DNA of 64,000 nucleotides from Cristatella mucedo. Taxonomy: Eukaryota > Bryozoa > Phylactolaemata > Cristatellidae. The position numbers and the translations under genes were made by a program. Positions within the stretch are counted from its first letter, which is position 1. The number at the start of each line of letters is the position of its first letter. This document shows, one piece after another, positions 46,201 through 59,400 of the stretch. Below the pieces are notes generated by a model, which was given only the letters and a program-made list of their open reading frames with translations, was not told the origin of the DNA and ran no database searches. The stretch covers positions 6,174,001 through 6,238,000 of the forward strand of contig WPIO01000020.1 of the NCBI GenBank assembly GCA_009760855.2, in the 5' to 3' direction.

Positions 46201-49200
46201 TGTTAACAGTGTTTGCTAATAGAGTTTACGAGATTTATCGAGCATACCTCGTCGTGTAATAAAATAGTCGCATGCTACATCAGCGAGATTAAGACAGGCT
46301 TGAGATTACTCACAGCTGCTGAAGGATAACAATTAGGAGCCGGTTACATCATTAACCATGGTTCAGTAGCATTCAAAGTCATACTCGACTATTGGCGAAT
46401 CAATTATACTCAGGGCTTCGGGCCGCCAGGTTAAGCCCTTGGCCTGGAGCTAGAGAGTTTTGGCTATGGCAGCTAGGTGCAAACTTTGAGTCTCTGTAGC
46501 TATGAAGAAGAAGGAGGATCTGCCCTAACGACGTCGACTTGTCATACAATGGTACAAGCACTCTTTAATATATACTCTCTGCGCTCTGCTGTCTGTTAGA
46601 AACAGGCCGTAGCAGCTTCTGCACTAACGTCCTAAGGCAGCAAGCAAAGTAAATTGGCAGTGTGATCAATCATTAAAATTATGACTGCCAATTTATTTAT
46701 CCCTTACGATTCTTGAATTATAACGACTTGGAACCGGTTATGTAATAACCCGTGGTACGAAGCATACAAGCCATCGCCATGTAAGAGGCATCTAGTTGTG
46801 CTCCAGCAGTTGAGCTCTCTCAACAAGCGATTTTTGCTCTGGACCTCTTGTCAGGCAATAGAGAGGGCTCTGGGAAGCCTACGAGAGTTGTACCACATGG
46901 CTAGGGCTGGACGCTTGCACTGGACCCTTGCGACCCCCTCCCCCTTGCCATCCCCTCCCCACTCGCAACCTACTCCCCTCGCAACCCACTTCCCTTTGCA
47001 ACCCACTCCTCCTTGCAAGCCCCTACCCCTTGCAACCTTCCTCCCGAGTGCTGTCGTGTGCGCTTCATTAGTAACTGACCTGGACTAGCTACTTCAAGGT
47101 ATGGGCGTTCTTCTGTGCTGCCGTGTTTGGCTGCAGTCGGCACACTTACAGCATGCGAACTGGTGATGCTTCTCCAAGTCCCAGCTTTGCTCAAGGTTCC
47201 GGACTTCGCTGGCATTCGTCGAGAGTAGGCTCGAACTAGCACCATTACACGATTACACGATTAGATTAGCACCATTACACGAGTGCTGCGTTTGAGGGCT
47301 AGTTCTGTCTGGACATGAATGCCACTACACCCGTTTTTGTAACCAAAACGCTAGCAATGGGGCCAGTCTTTGCCGATACTGGCAAAGCCCTGAGCTTTGA
47401 CACAAGGTAAGTGACTTGTAAGTGCAGCATTCACACAGATACAGTATGGCGATGGTAGCATAATGTGGGAGCAATAAAAGGTCCCATACATTAATATAAC
47501 AAGTCCATATTCGTTGCATTAAGCAGTCTGCTCGACAGCCACTACAGTTGTTGAGCAGCAGCCATACATACATAGCCATACATAGGTTAGCAAAATGCTG
47601 TTGAAGCCCAAACTATAGGCGTCGTACTGCTCTTCTAGGCGTCCAACTACCCAACCAGTCATGTCTGCTCTGCCCAGCTAATTATTTGCTCTACACTTGT
47701 GCACCCTGTGCCTATAATTACAGGACTGTCATTTGACTACTCCAAATTAACTGGGGCATGCCCACTCCAATCGCAGGCAAGCTCCAAGAAGGCAGAAGAC
47801 ACTCGGACGGGCAAACACTACTGCCGGGGCCTCTGTGCAGCAGATCTCTGCTAACACATTTCAAGTAGGTCTCGTATTTCTTGCCGCAGTGTGTGCATAA
47901 TTTTCCCAAGAAACGTCACGAGTTCTCTAGAAAAATTAGGCACTTACTGTGCCGAGCTTCGTTAGACTGCTGTTTTGCTCTGGATATGCGCTCGATGCTC
48001 AGCAAAGGCTGCACTCTGCGGACCGAGCATTGTAGCAAGAAAGCCCAACTAGAACACCAGTGAACTGAATGCTTGGGCCCACTGCTAGAGCACAACTCCT
48101 GTTTGACTCGAATGCCTGGGAGCACATGACTGCCTACTAAATGGCCTACGCTTCTATGCCGCCTAGCAGGGCCGGTTTGGTCCTTCGGTTAAGGTGCTTC
48201 TCTTATTAGAGAGCTATACAAATGAATTATATTGTAACATTAACCTTGGATTACGACATAACTGGTTCCTAGCCGTTGAACCGGGTACCTAGCCGTAAAA
48301 TCGGGCTAGCCAAGAACCGGGAATAACAATTTGGCAGTCATAATCTGGCATAATTTAGCAGGCTGCCGTTTCATATCACATGCATACATGAGTTCATGAT
48401 GGCAGCATCTGCGACTCAGTAGCTGTGCCTCAAAGAGCCGACTTCACCTATTTTCTCAGGCGACAGCAAGCAGTGCAAGTACCGGCCCCTGTTACTGTAA
48501 GGGCTGTGTTTGAGGCTTATGGAATTAGTTGAGAAGCCACTAGAGCACGTTTGTAACAGTATTCTGATGTCACCAAACAGCTTACATGCCAAAAGAGTCC
48601 CGAACCAGGCCCACCCATCCCTTGAAGCAGATCTGGTAATGTATCTCCGTCAGTAACTCCACAAAGTCATAAAGACCATGTGGGTGTTACACAGGAGAGT
48701 TTTGTATAGCCCACTCACAGCCTAAGCGGCTTTCGGTACGCATTCGGTAGCCAACATACTTCGTCTCACGAAACAAAGAGAAAGTGGGAAGCATAGCAGA
48801 GTCAGGAGAGCAGTTAAGGTAGTGAGTAGCATAGAAGTAGCAGTTCAGGACTGCTGAAAAAGATGTGCCATAGTCGGCAATTGGAGAGTAGTTGTCGTTG
48901 CGTAAGAATTGTGGAAGCCAGTTTCACAGTCTAGGACCTGCAGAGCTAAAGCTTCTGTCGCCAACTGTCTTTAAGCTGAGGAATGGGACAGCTAATTTAT
49001 TGTCCACACAGGACCTGAGGGCACGAACAGGCTGAAACTGGTGCAGCAGTTCAGCTAGGTGCAAAGGAGTCCAGCCGTGGCGGGCCTTGTGGGTCAGCGT
49101 AAGAACTTTGCTCTGTATCCTTTGCTCAACCGGCAACCATCCTAGCTCTTTCAGCAGAGGTGACACGTGCTGAAACCGCTGGGACTTGAAGACCAGCCTT

Positions 49201-52200
49201 GCAGCCATATTCATTGTCCACTGTTGTGGCATAATAGCTTTCTTTGGCAGCCCAGCCAAAAGGGAATTACAGTAATCAAGCCGAGACATAAGTAAAGAGC
49301 TAGTTAAATTTTTTACAAGCCACTGTGGGAGACAGCTTCTAATCTTGGATAGGGATCGGATGTGATGGCTAGCGGTAGAGGCAGTCTTCTGAATGAAGCT
49401 TTTGAAATTGAGGCAGCTGTCGAACACGACACCTAGATTACGAACACGTTGTGAAGGTCGCACAATAGCATCACCTATTAGAACAGCAAAGTCTTTTAAT
49501 CCAGCCACATGCTTAGGGTGTCCTATGAGCAGCAGTTCGGTTTTATCGTCATTTAATTTCAGGAAGTTTTCCGACATCCAGGATCGAATATCGGCAAGGC
49601 AAGCATTCAGTTTCTCAGTTGCTGCAGCAGATTCTGACGGTTTAAATGACAAATACAACTGAGTATCGTCAGCATAGAAGTGATATCCTACTCCATGGGC
49701 CTTAATCACTTTTCCCAGAGGTTGCGTAAAAATGGAGAACAGCAAGGGACCGAGTATGGAGCCATGTTTAATCAGCAGTGCAGAATTGCTGCAAGGCCCT
49801 CCTGAGGTAGTTGCTGGTGTACGGCCATTGCTGCCAGCTATAGCCCTCCATGTCATCTCTGAATTGACTGGCAGCTGACTCGGCAGACGATTGGCCTTTC
49901 TTCAACCGTAAGCTAGGCCAGCCGGCAGGTAGCCAACCACGAATTGCGAATTGCAGGCAGCAGGTCACTTATTGCAGAGGGGAGGCCATAGGGCCTACTG
50001 CCTGCCAAGCTATCGAGGCCATCCATTTGTTTTGAACGGCTGCATAAAAACACAACATTGTAGGGTAATACCTGCACTGGTTACCAGTCAAGCAACGGAT
50101 TGACTTCAAGGTTTTGTCGCTCACTTTTAGGTCTCTTCATTCTATGGCTCCAGCTTATCTTTCAGATATACTACCCCATCAGGCAAAGCATCGTACCACT
50201 CGCTTTTCGGAATCCAACAGTCTAGAAATACCTCGTACAAACCTTAAATCCTTTGGAGACCGTGCATTTAGCTCGTATGCTCCCACAGCCTGGAACTCCC
50301 TCCCGACCTGCATCAGAACATCCCCTGACCTGACCACATTTAAAAGAAACTTAAAAACATACCTATTTAGGACAGCATTTAGTGGGTCTTTGTGATTCGT
50401 CCTCGATGTGCTTATGCGTGCTGACACTGTTCATGGTGCCACTAACCACATTTGCATGCTGACCCAGTGCATGTAACCCCTAACCATGTTATTCATTTTG
50501 TTTGTTTTTCAAGCATGATTTTACTTACTATTCTATTGCGTATCACTTTGCAGCAAATGTAAAGCGCCTAGAAAGAGATTAAGTTCTCCGAGGGCGCTTT
50601 ATCAAGTGCAATATTATTATTATTATTATTAGAAAGTTGCTTGATTGGCAAGGGGGCCGAGCCATTGTAGAATCGCCTCCTCTGACACCCTCAACGAACC
50701 TGCCGAGCAAGTTACTGAGCTAAACTAGCAATTGCAAACTGTACTACTGTGTGTAGCCTGGATCTGCTAAATCCTACATTCATTCCGGCTGAGTGACCTC
50801 AAGCACTCAGCCAGAATGGCATTGCTCACCAGCACTTGCCTACTTTCGGCAGTAAATATCAGCTACATTAAGCTCACGTAATGGTTGGGTTATACACTGC
50901 ACTCCCATCTTTTGCTATATGTCTTTTATTGCACTGCAGGTGGGCAGTGTTGACTCAGATTTGCAATAACTCAGCACTAATTTCCTGAAGAGTGCACATG
51001 CCAAGGCTGTGTAACATGCATTAATGGTATGAACATCACACGGGTGATATGGGGTAAATCCCATGGGGATTGCATTAGATCATGGATAGGCACAATTTTC
51101 GGACTTACTACTCCATTTCAGGACTTACTACTCCATTTCAGGAGGTGAAGAAGGCACACTAGGCCAGAAGAAACCAAGCCCTCCGGCTTGGCAGTGGGCG
51201 TGGCAATACCAACAAACAATGGCAAAAGAGGCACAGTAGACATATATCATTCCTCCCCAGCCAGGCACTCCTGTTTCAAGTTCTAAAAATAAACGAGGGC
51301 CACAACTTGAGCTGCAACAGCAGTAATGAACAAGAACGAAACCGGGACAACTCAATTAGGCCGGATTCATCAATAAATAACTAAGGGGCCACTAGGCCGG
51401 ACTTGAGCACTGGCTAGGCCAGATCTGGCCTAAAGGCCGGGTTTGCCGGCCTCTGCATCAGATCAAAGGAATAGCAGTTAGTCAGTAAGCCCTGGCTGGA
51501 CATTCTGGATCGCTGCCAGGATCACATCCTATCGGCAGCCAGCCGTTGTTCAGACCCTTTCAGGCAGTGCTTACAATGTCGTTTTCTGTCCACTACCCGA
51601 TAATCTCAACATTTAGGAGTCACTGGTCATGCCTTTTGTATTACCAGTTGTTATGGTATCCCTGCTCTGAAGAAATGCATTCCGGATATCGGAGCTAAAC
51701 ATGTCTTGGGTAACGTGGTGTTTTGCCATAAATCAACTGGGCGTGCTATCCTCCACCATTTCTTACAATGCAAAGGTGGCAGGAACTTTAAGCCACTTTT
51801 CATTGGTCGGCTGGTCTTCACCTCTATCTCGGCCCAGAATTAGAACCGTGCTGTGCTGGATCTGCCTACAATCCAAAAACTAGATCACCCCACCTCCGAA
51901 TGGGTGACATGTGCTACACAAGCTACTGGTACAAGTGCAACTTAGATGCGCTCCTTTAGGTAGTAGCAAAGTGATCTGCGTTGCAACCAGGGAAGGAATA
52001 GCTAGCCAAGGCAACATTACTGGTCACACCTTCGACCCAAAGTTTCATCTGCGATGACTTGCCGACTTAGACCAAGGATAAGGTGGTGAGTCAAACGGGA
52101 GTTGTGCTCTAGTCTAGTGGGCCCAAGCATTCAGTTCACTGGTGTTCTTGTGGTTCTTTCTTGCTACAATGCTCGGTCAGCAGAGTGCAGCCTTCAGAGC

Positions 52201-55200
52201 ACTTCACGACATTTCACGGCCCTGGTCGTGGACTTAATGCAACGTTAGATCTTTCCCGAGCACACAGTCTGACAATACAAATCCACATACCTGCAGATTC
52301 CTGTCAATGATTGCATTAGTCTCAAAGTCATCATCGTCTTCCCCAAATGGATTGATGAGGCTTTCGGCAACCTCGGAAAAAAGGGATGTACATATATAAT
52401 AAACTGACTTCAGCTATGGCATTCGAGAACGAGTAAATTGAACTAGTTCCAAAAAGCAACTACCTTTAATAAGCCCATGTAGACGAGAAACTGAAGGAAC
52501 GTGAAGACTGGCACATACATGTCGATGGAGTGACCAGTGTCGGTCGTAGCTACAGCTAGAAACTGCCGGCCCAGCAATGCAGATAAGAAATAGGCATGAA
52601 CACCAATGGTAACGACCTGTAACAATAACGTGTGCAGGGGAGCAGCTAGCCTTATCCCGAATTCTTGTAAGACGCTGCATTATCTGGCATTCTTTGCTTC
52701 GTTAACAAATTCAAATTCCTTAGTTCACCTTACATTCCACCACACAGGACTTTTACTGCTGCTCGGACTTATTAAAACCCTCGGATGTTCCTGTGTATGA
52801 TGTGCCTGTACCGATATAGTGCAGCTCTTGCACTCTTGCTAAACTCTAGAGGAATGCAGTCACTAAATATGCCATAAGCATTTATCGAATCGCAGCTGCC
52901 TCGAACCTGGTGCACTGACTGGGCAATGCACCAGCAAGGGCTGCGCTGGATGAGCAGGTAGTATGCATGGTTAAGAGTACCTGACACGACCCAGTTAATA
53001 TATACTGATCCCAGTTGATATATATTGGTAAAAGAGAATTGGCAGCATTCACCTATAATGCAATAGGCAATAAAAATGTGGGACTCTAATCCCGATTATG
53101 AAGCTCAAGCACTTCGCCACTGCACATGAATATGAAAACTCTTCTGTCGAATATTTTACCACATAAACTGAGATAATAGTGATAATATATGTGTATCGCC
53201 CCCTCAGATAGTGTAACCTTTTCCAAGGCATTTTACATATGGTCTCGAGTGCCTTTCGAATGACTTCGACTAGATAGGCAGCCTTGGAGCGCTCAGGGTA
53301 TTATGTCATAAACTTAGCTATAAAGAACTCCTGCCGGCCACCACTCGTATCGAGCAGACTGCAGCTGTTTAATGCAAGTGCAAAACAAAAAGCAAAACGA
53401 AGGCAGCGCAATTTCAATGTTCCAATGCCAACCCGGCAGCAGCTCTGGGTATGTGAACAAGGCTTGCTGACCGTTCACTGGGTTGCAGCTTGCGGGCTCG
53501 GTTGAAAGAATGGTTAGACACACTCTAGCTGGGACATTAAACAGTTGCTGCGAATGATCAATTGACAGAATTCCGAAGCCAAATCCAATACCACCTCTAG
53601 ATCTTTTTTACAGCTACCTTGCTCTGTATATATGTGCATAAGTCTGTGTACATGTGCATGGTAACGACCTGTAACAATAACGTGTGCAGCAGTGAAACTA
53701 GGGTCATCGGGAATTCTTGTAAGAAGCTACATTATCTAGCATACTTCACTCTGCTAAAAACTCAAATTGCTTAGTTCACCTTACATTCCACCACAAATGG
53801 CTTGTACTGCTGCTAGGACAAATAAAAACATTCGGATGTTCCTCAGCTGCCTCCACCTATTATACACCAACAGAATTTCTTGCATACATACTCAGATATA
53901 TACTTTTATTATATATTGTATACCCATATTATTGATTAGCACAGGAGTAGTCAGTAACCAGTCAAGTCCTAATTAGGTTACTGAGCCACCTTAAAATTTG
54001 GCATGCTGCCCATATCCTCCCATTCAGTCGCCACATACTACCTCAACTAGATTTTACATTACCACCAGGATTTAAACAACAGTTCAAAGCTACAAAATTG
54101 GCAGTACAAGCTACCACACGATACACAGTTGTGGTTTCAGGTCAGATCTTAATCTCATATCTGACATTAATTGCTCTTGCTTTATTGGTTTAATAGCTAA
54201 TGTCACTTGCCTATAGCAGCAACATTTTAACAAGCACATTTATATGAGAGCCTCTGCATGTGGCTGGGCACTAAATGCAAGAGCCGGAAGATATGGTCTC
54301 TGAGTATTTAATGCTGCAATAGCAGATGGCAATGTTTCACAATAACCTGTGTATAGACTAGAGGTATACTCAGCCAGTCATAGTTGAAAAGAGCCCCAAG
54401 TGAACTTCTGAAGGTGCGCAGATCCTGAAACACAAGTGTTACCTGTTCCTTTGTAGTTACAGGCTACAGTAGGTCTCTTAATAAGCAAACTATGAATGAT
54501 TCAGTTACTTAGCATGACTAGGCCTTTCTAAGTAAGTGCACAACATAGCAGTGCTTACCGCAATCATAGTGATAAGTGCAAAGTCACTCGTGAGGCGGTT
54601 TTCCTTTCGCGCCCGTTTAATAAGAGTGCTGGCCCATATAATAGGTATTGAGAACTTGTTACTATGTGTCTTAATCTGCTCAAAAATGTCCTTCTCGTTC
54701 CCAGTCATCACACCTACGAATAAAATCATCATAATAACTTCATATGATAACTGAAGCCTGCAGACGAGAAGTTAATGAAGTGATCTTCATTACTGTCATT
54801 AATCTTGCAGATGCATTGTAGTGAATAAATCAGAATAATTAAAACTTCATTACAATTTCATTTCTCAGTCTGCTAGCACCACTCATCAATATCAAGGGCA
54901 AGTGATATCAGCAAGAACAAAAGCTTTGGCAGTGCAACTGATAGATTTGGCATCTTAAAAACAAGTATTTCTGGAGGATAATAAAATTTGAAAGAGTTTT
55001 TAGATGCTATAGGCTGAATTTGGTTAATCAACAGATCACACAAGGTACTTGCTCTGGCAATAACAGACTGTCTGTGCATAGCTACGATCAGTAGATCCGA
55101 GCAGATCATCAAATTGATGATACCCTCAAAGGAGGCAGAGTGTGCATTCCTAATTATTGGTCAGCAAATTTGCAATCAGGCGCTTACAGCTGGTGCAAAA

Positions 55201-56372
55201 TTCTGCAGCTAGGCTTGTCTGTCGTGAGCGTCGCAATTGCCACATCACACCACATCTTACCAACCTGCACAGGCTACCAGTCAAGCAACTAATCGACTCA
55301 AGGTTTTTGTTGCTCATTTTTAGGTTCCTTCATTCTTTGGCTATTGCCTACCTATCAGATCTACTTCCCCACCAGGCTCAGCATCATACCACCCGCTTTT
55401 CGGAATCTGACTGCTTACCTATACCTCCAATAATAATAATAATAATAATAATGCACTTGATAAAGCACCCTCAGAGAACTTAATCTCTTTCTAGGTGCTT
55501 TACATTTGCTGCAAAGGAAATGCAATTGAACGGTAAGTAAAATCATGATTGAAAAACAAATAAAATGAATGATATGGTTAGGGGTGACATGCACAGGGTC
55601 AGCATGCAAATGTGGTCAGTGGCAGCATGCACAGAGTCAGCACGCATAAGCACGAACAAACCTCAAATCCTCAGGAGATCGTGCCTTTAGTTTATATGCT
55701 CCCAAAGCCTGGAACTCACTCCCGACTTCCACCACGACATTTTCTGACTTGACCCCATTGAAAAAAAAATAAAAATGCACCTATTTATGACAGCATTTAG
55801 TGGGTCCCTGTGATTCGTCCGGTATGTGCTTATGTGTGATGACACAGTACATGTTGCCACTAACCACACTTGCATGCTGACCCTGTGCACGTTCCCTAAC
55901 CATGTTATTCATATTGCTTATCGAGCATGATACCACTCACCATTCGATAGTGTGTCCTTTGCAGCAAATGTAACGCCCCTAGAAAGAGATGGAGTTCCCT
56001 GAGGGTGCTTTATCAAGTGTAGTATCATTCTTATTATCATTCTTGAAAAGCCATTTACTATTTCAAACTTTCGAAAAAATCAATCACATTGAAATGGCTA
56101 GGTAAAGTTTAAATTTGAACTAGCAGTCCTAGTGGTGAATGCCTCACTCTGTTGTAAAGCACTGAATGGAGATTCAGTTCTTATAGGGAGCCACATAAAA
56201 TGTACAACTTTTACTATTGCATAAATTCACACACTAAAATAAGGATTAGGCTGGAACATGTGGGGGAAATTTGAAGATTAGGCTTTAAAGGTCCGAGTTG
56301 AAAATAAAAAACAGATTAGCCTTGATAGCTAAAAAGGTAATGGTCAACTGACTACTCAGTAGCCACATTCAT

Positions 56373-56457
<85 letters not shown>

Positions 56458-59400
56458 GCCTTAGCTGCTATCACCGAGCTTCAGCATACAATACAGGATT
56501 TCACGTTGCAGTACTTGAACTCACAGTGGGGTAGTGAAAAAATATAGTTATTTGGTATAGCCAACTGAGATAACTTTATCTATATTCAGGTGCTTCACAT
56601 TTGCCACGGGGCTCGAGCCCACGACGTCAGTCATCGAATACATTCACTTCTTCGAGGTGAGCACCTTAACCACTGGGGCAAAGCAGCAAGGCAGTGGGAT
56701 ACCCACTGTACACACAGGGATTTAGTATAGCCAGTTTAAAGGTAACTACATTTACGAATCACTCCAGCAATGCACGGAGCATAAACCGTGATATCAGCAA
56801 CATGATAGCACGACACACTTGCCCATCTCGACGAGGTGATCGAGAGTGGGAAATCGCTTCTTCACAACTGGGCAGATGCTGCTCAATGCCAGTATCCAGC
56901 TGAGATTCAGGTAGCGCACGATTGTTCGTCTCATCAGACGCCCGTTATCATCGTTACCATTTATGTAAGTGCTGACACCAATGCAGAAGTTATCAGGCCA
57001 TGGAACGCACTGTAATCATACGAAGAACATAGCAATGCTAATTCAATAGAACAATCAGATGTGGTCGAAGCATATCACATTAATAGAGGGAACCTTGGTA
57101 AAACAAAATGACAGCCAGTCAATGAATTACCAGCGGCTAAAACCTTGACTTCACCGTACTCCTAAAAAAGGAACAGGGCAGATCAACATAAATCTATGTA
57201 GCTCTGAGATAAGTGCAGGAGCACTCTTGCAATTTCTGTGTTCTGAGCAGCTGCTGGGCTGGTAAATATTATGTTATCTGAGAGTTCAACAAGAATGCAT
57301 CAAAACGTGTCCACAGCTCTTTGCCCTATAAGTTAGCCGATTTTGCAACCATAGGCTTGCTGAACATTCCAAACTCTCCACTAGCAGATTGCCTGGATCT
57401 TGACCATGCCAGACAATTAGCCCACAGACATGCTGGGCAAAATTATTAAGGTCATCGATATCACACCGCGATAGGCCACTCTTCTTCGTGAAAGTGCAGG
57501 TGCATTGGTGAATGCTGATGCTAGTGACCATGGGGAGTTGAGTTAAATGCATACCATCTTCCTCAAATTGGATGCTGAAAGCTTGGTCTCTAGTTCAACA
57601 AGATCAACCAGCCTGCTACTATGTCTCAGGATCGAATTGGCGCCTATCGAACGCTTAGAGCTGCTAGCGATGCAAAGGATGCATATTTGAAATGATTATT
57701 CGCCACAAACATGCATCCCTATCTACTCACATTGTTCACTTGGGCCCACCAGCGGTTGACAACTATGGTGACAAAGAAGCCCAACACAAAGGCTAGCGGA
57801 ATGAGTGCTGATTGCTGGTCGAAGTAGTGCGACCATCTCTCAAAATCCCTAAAGCAAATTCAAGCAACCGTTAGTGTACAAAATACTCGAGCAAGACTGA
57901 ATGTGTCTCAACGCTCATAGCCCACACACAACGCACACACATGGAGGCTGCCCATACGGAGGGTGCACGAAGAAAACCAGCACGCAGCGGTCAGGCAGCT
58001 GCCTCCACTAAACTGCTGCTTCTTGCTGCCGCTGAAGCTACTGCTTCTGCCTCTGCTGCCGATGATTCTGCTGCTGCCTCCACTGCTGCTACCGGTGCTG
58101 CCTCTGCTGTTGCTGCATATGCTGCTGCTGCCTCCACTGCCTCTGCCTCGGCTGCAGCAGTTGTTGTCGCTGCTGCTGCTGCCTCCGCTTCTACTGCTGC
58201 GTTTGTTTGTATATGTTCAACACTTACTTTTTTTGAGACTCTTCTAGCACACACCAGTATACATAACTCAGGATGTAGTAGAGAATAGTGAACACAGCAA
58301 AATCTTTCCAGAGAACTTTGTAAACGCTTCCTCTCCACCTAAAAGTTGTGTACCCGCGTTTACCATGATCAGCAGATTGCCGAATAGGGCAATAGAAGAT
58401 AGCTTTAGAAAATGACTTGAACACGACTGAGCCAAATAGTGACTTAGCAAAGAGTGCCCATCTCTATCAGTTGGGCAATTCCCTGAAATGCCAAGATGCT
58501 TATGCGATTATCCATTTTCACTGACTAGCACACTTTGTTGATGGAGCAGGTGCCTGTTATAAGCTTCGGCAAAAACATCTTAGCAGATTTTGAATATTGG
58601 CAAAAGAGCCTCATCGGCTATCAACACCACCTTCTTGAGTTGGCAATGAAGGATTGCCTAAATGCAGGAGTCAAATTCACGACTTCGGTCGTAAGGAGCA
58701 AGCACCTTACTTCCAGGGCTATTGCAGCCAAGCAAGCAATTTCAAGATGTACCAAAGACACCAAGACGAATAACAGCCGGAGACCAAGCACGTGTAAAAA
58801 AAAACAGCAGACGAATCGGTGACGGACAGCCGATGGATTAGCTCAGTGCTGCCGAGCTCGACTGTTAGCACTTGATGCCTGCTCCCTTGGGCTGACCAGT
58901 AATCTTCGGCAACAGTATACCATAAAAACGTCATCGTACTTGACCGGGCTACTGCTTTGATACGAAACTCTTATACACTACTATTAGATTCTTGTTATAA
59001 AAAATGACATGCATTCATTAATGCAAGCGAGTAAGTGGGGCAGAGGATCTAAATGCCCACCTTCAATTGCATTTCCCTTTGCAGCCAATGTAAAGCACCT
59101 AGAAAGAGATTTGAGTTCTGTGAGGGCGCTTTATCAAGTGCATTATTACTATTATTATTATTACTCGTGGGAGGCAGCTGGGAGTTTGATGGCATCAATC
59201 CAGGCTGTTAATGCCAACGAATGACAGCAGACTGGTGGCCTTCCCATTAGCCCAGGTCCCAGTATTATGCTAGCAAGGCTTCACACTCCAAGCCAAGAGC
59301 AAAGCAGTTGCATTTGGTTGGCTTACATCCCCTCTGCCATGCTAGTGCATTAATTACCACGTGCTGAGCTAAAGCTAAAACTCCCTTTTTACCTTAGCAA

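Noticed and set aside
49769-49856. N-terminal part of the 310-codon LINE-B frame
   Set aside because: The LINE match starts at about 49768. The upstream codons are unrelated flanking sequence that happens to be open.
57941-58338. Poly-Ala and poly-Leu frames
   Set aside because: They lie in bestrophin intron 2 and arise from the trinucleotide tract in several frames at once.
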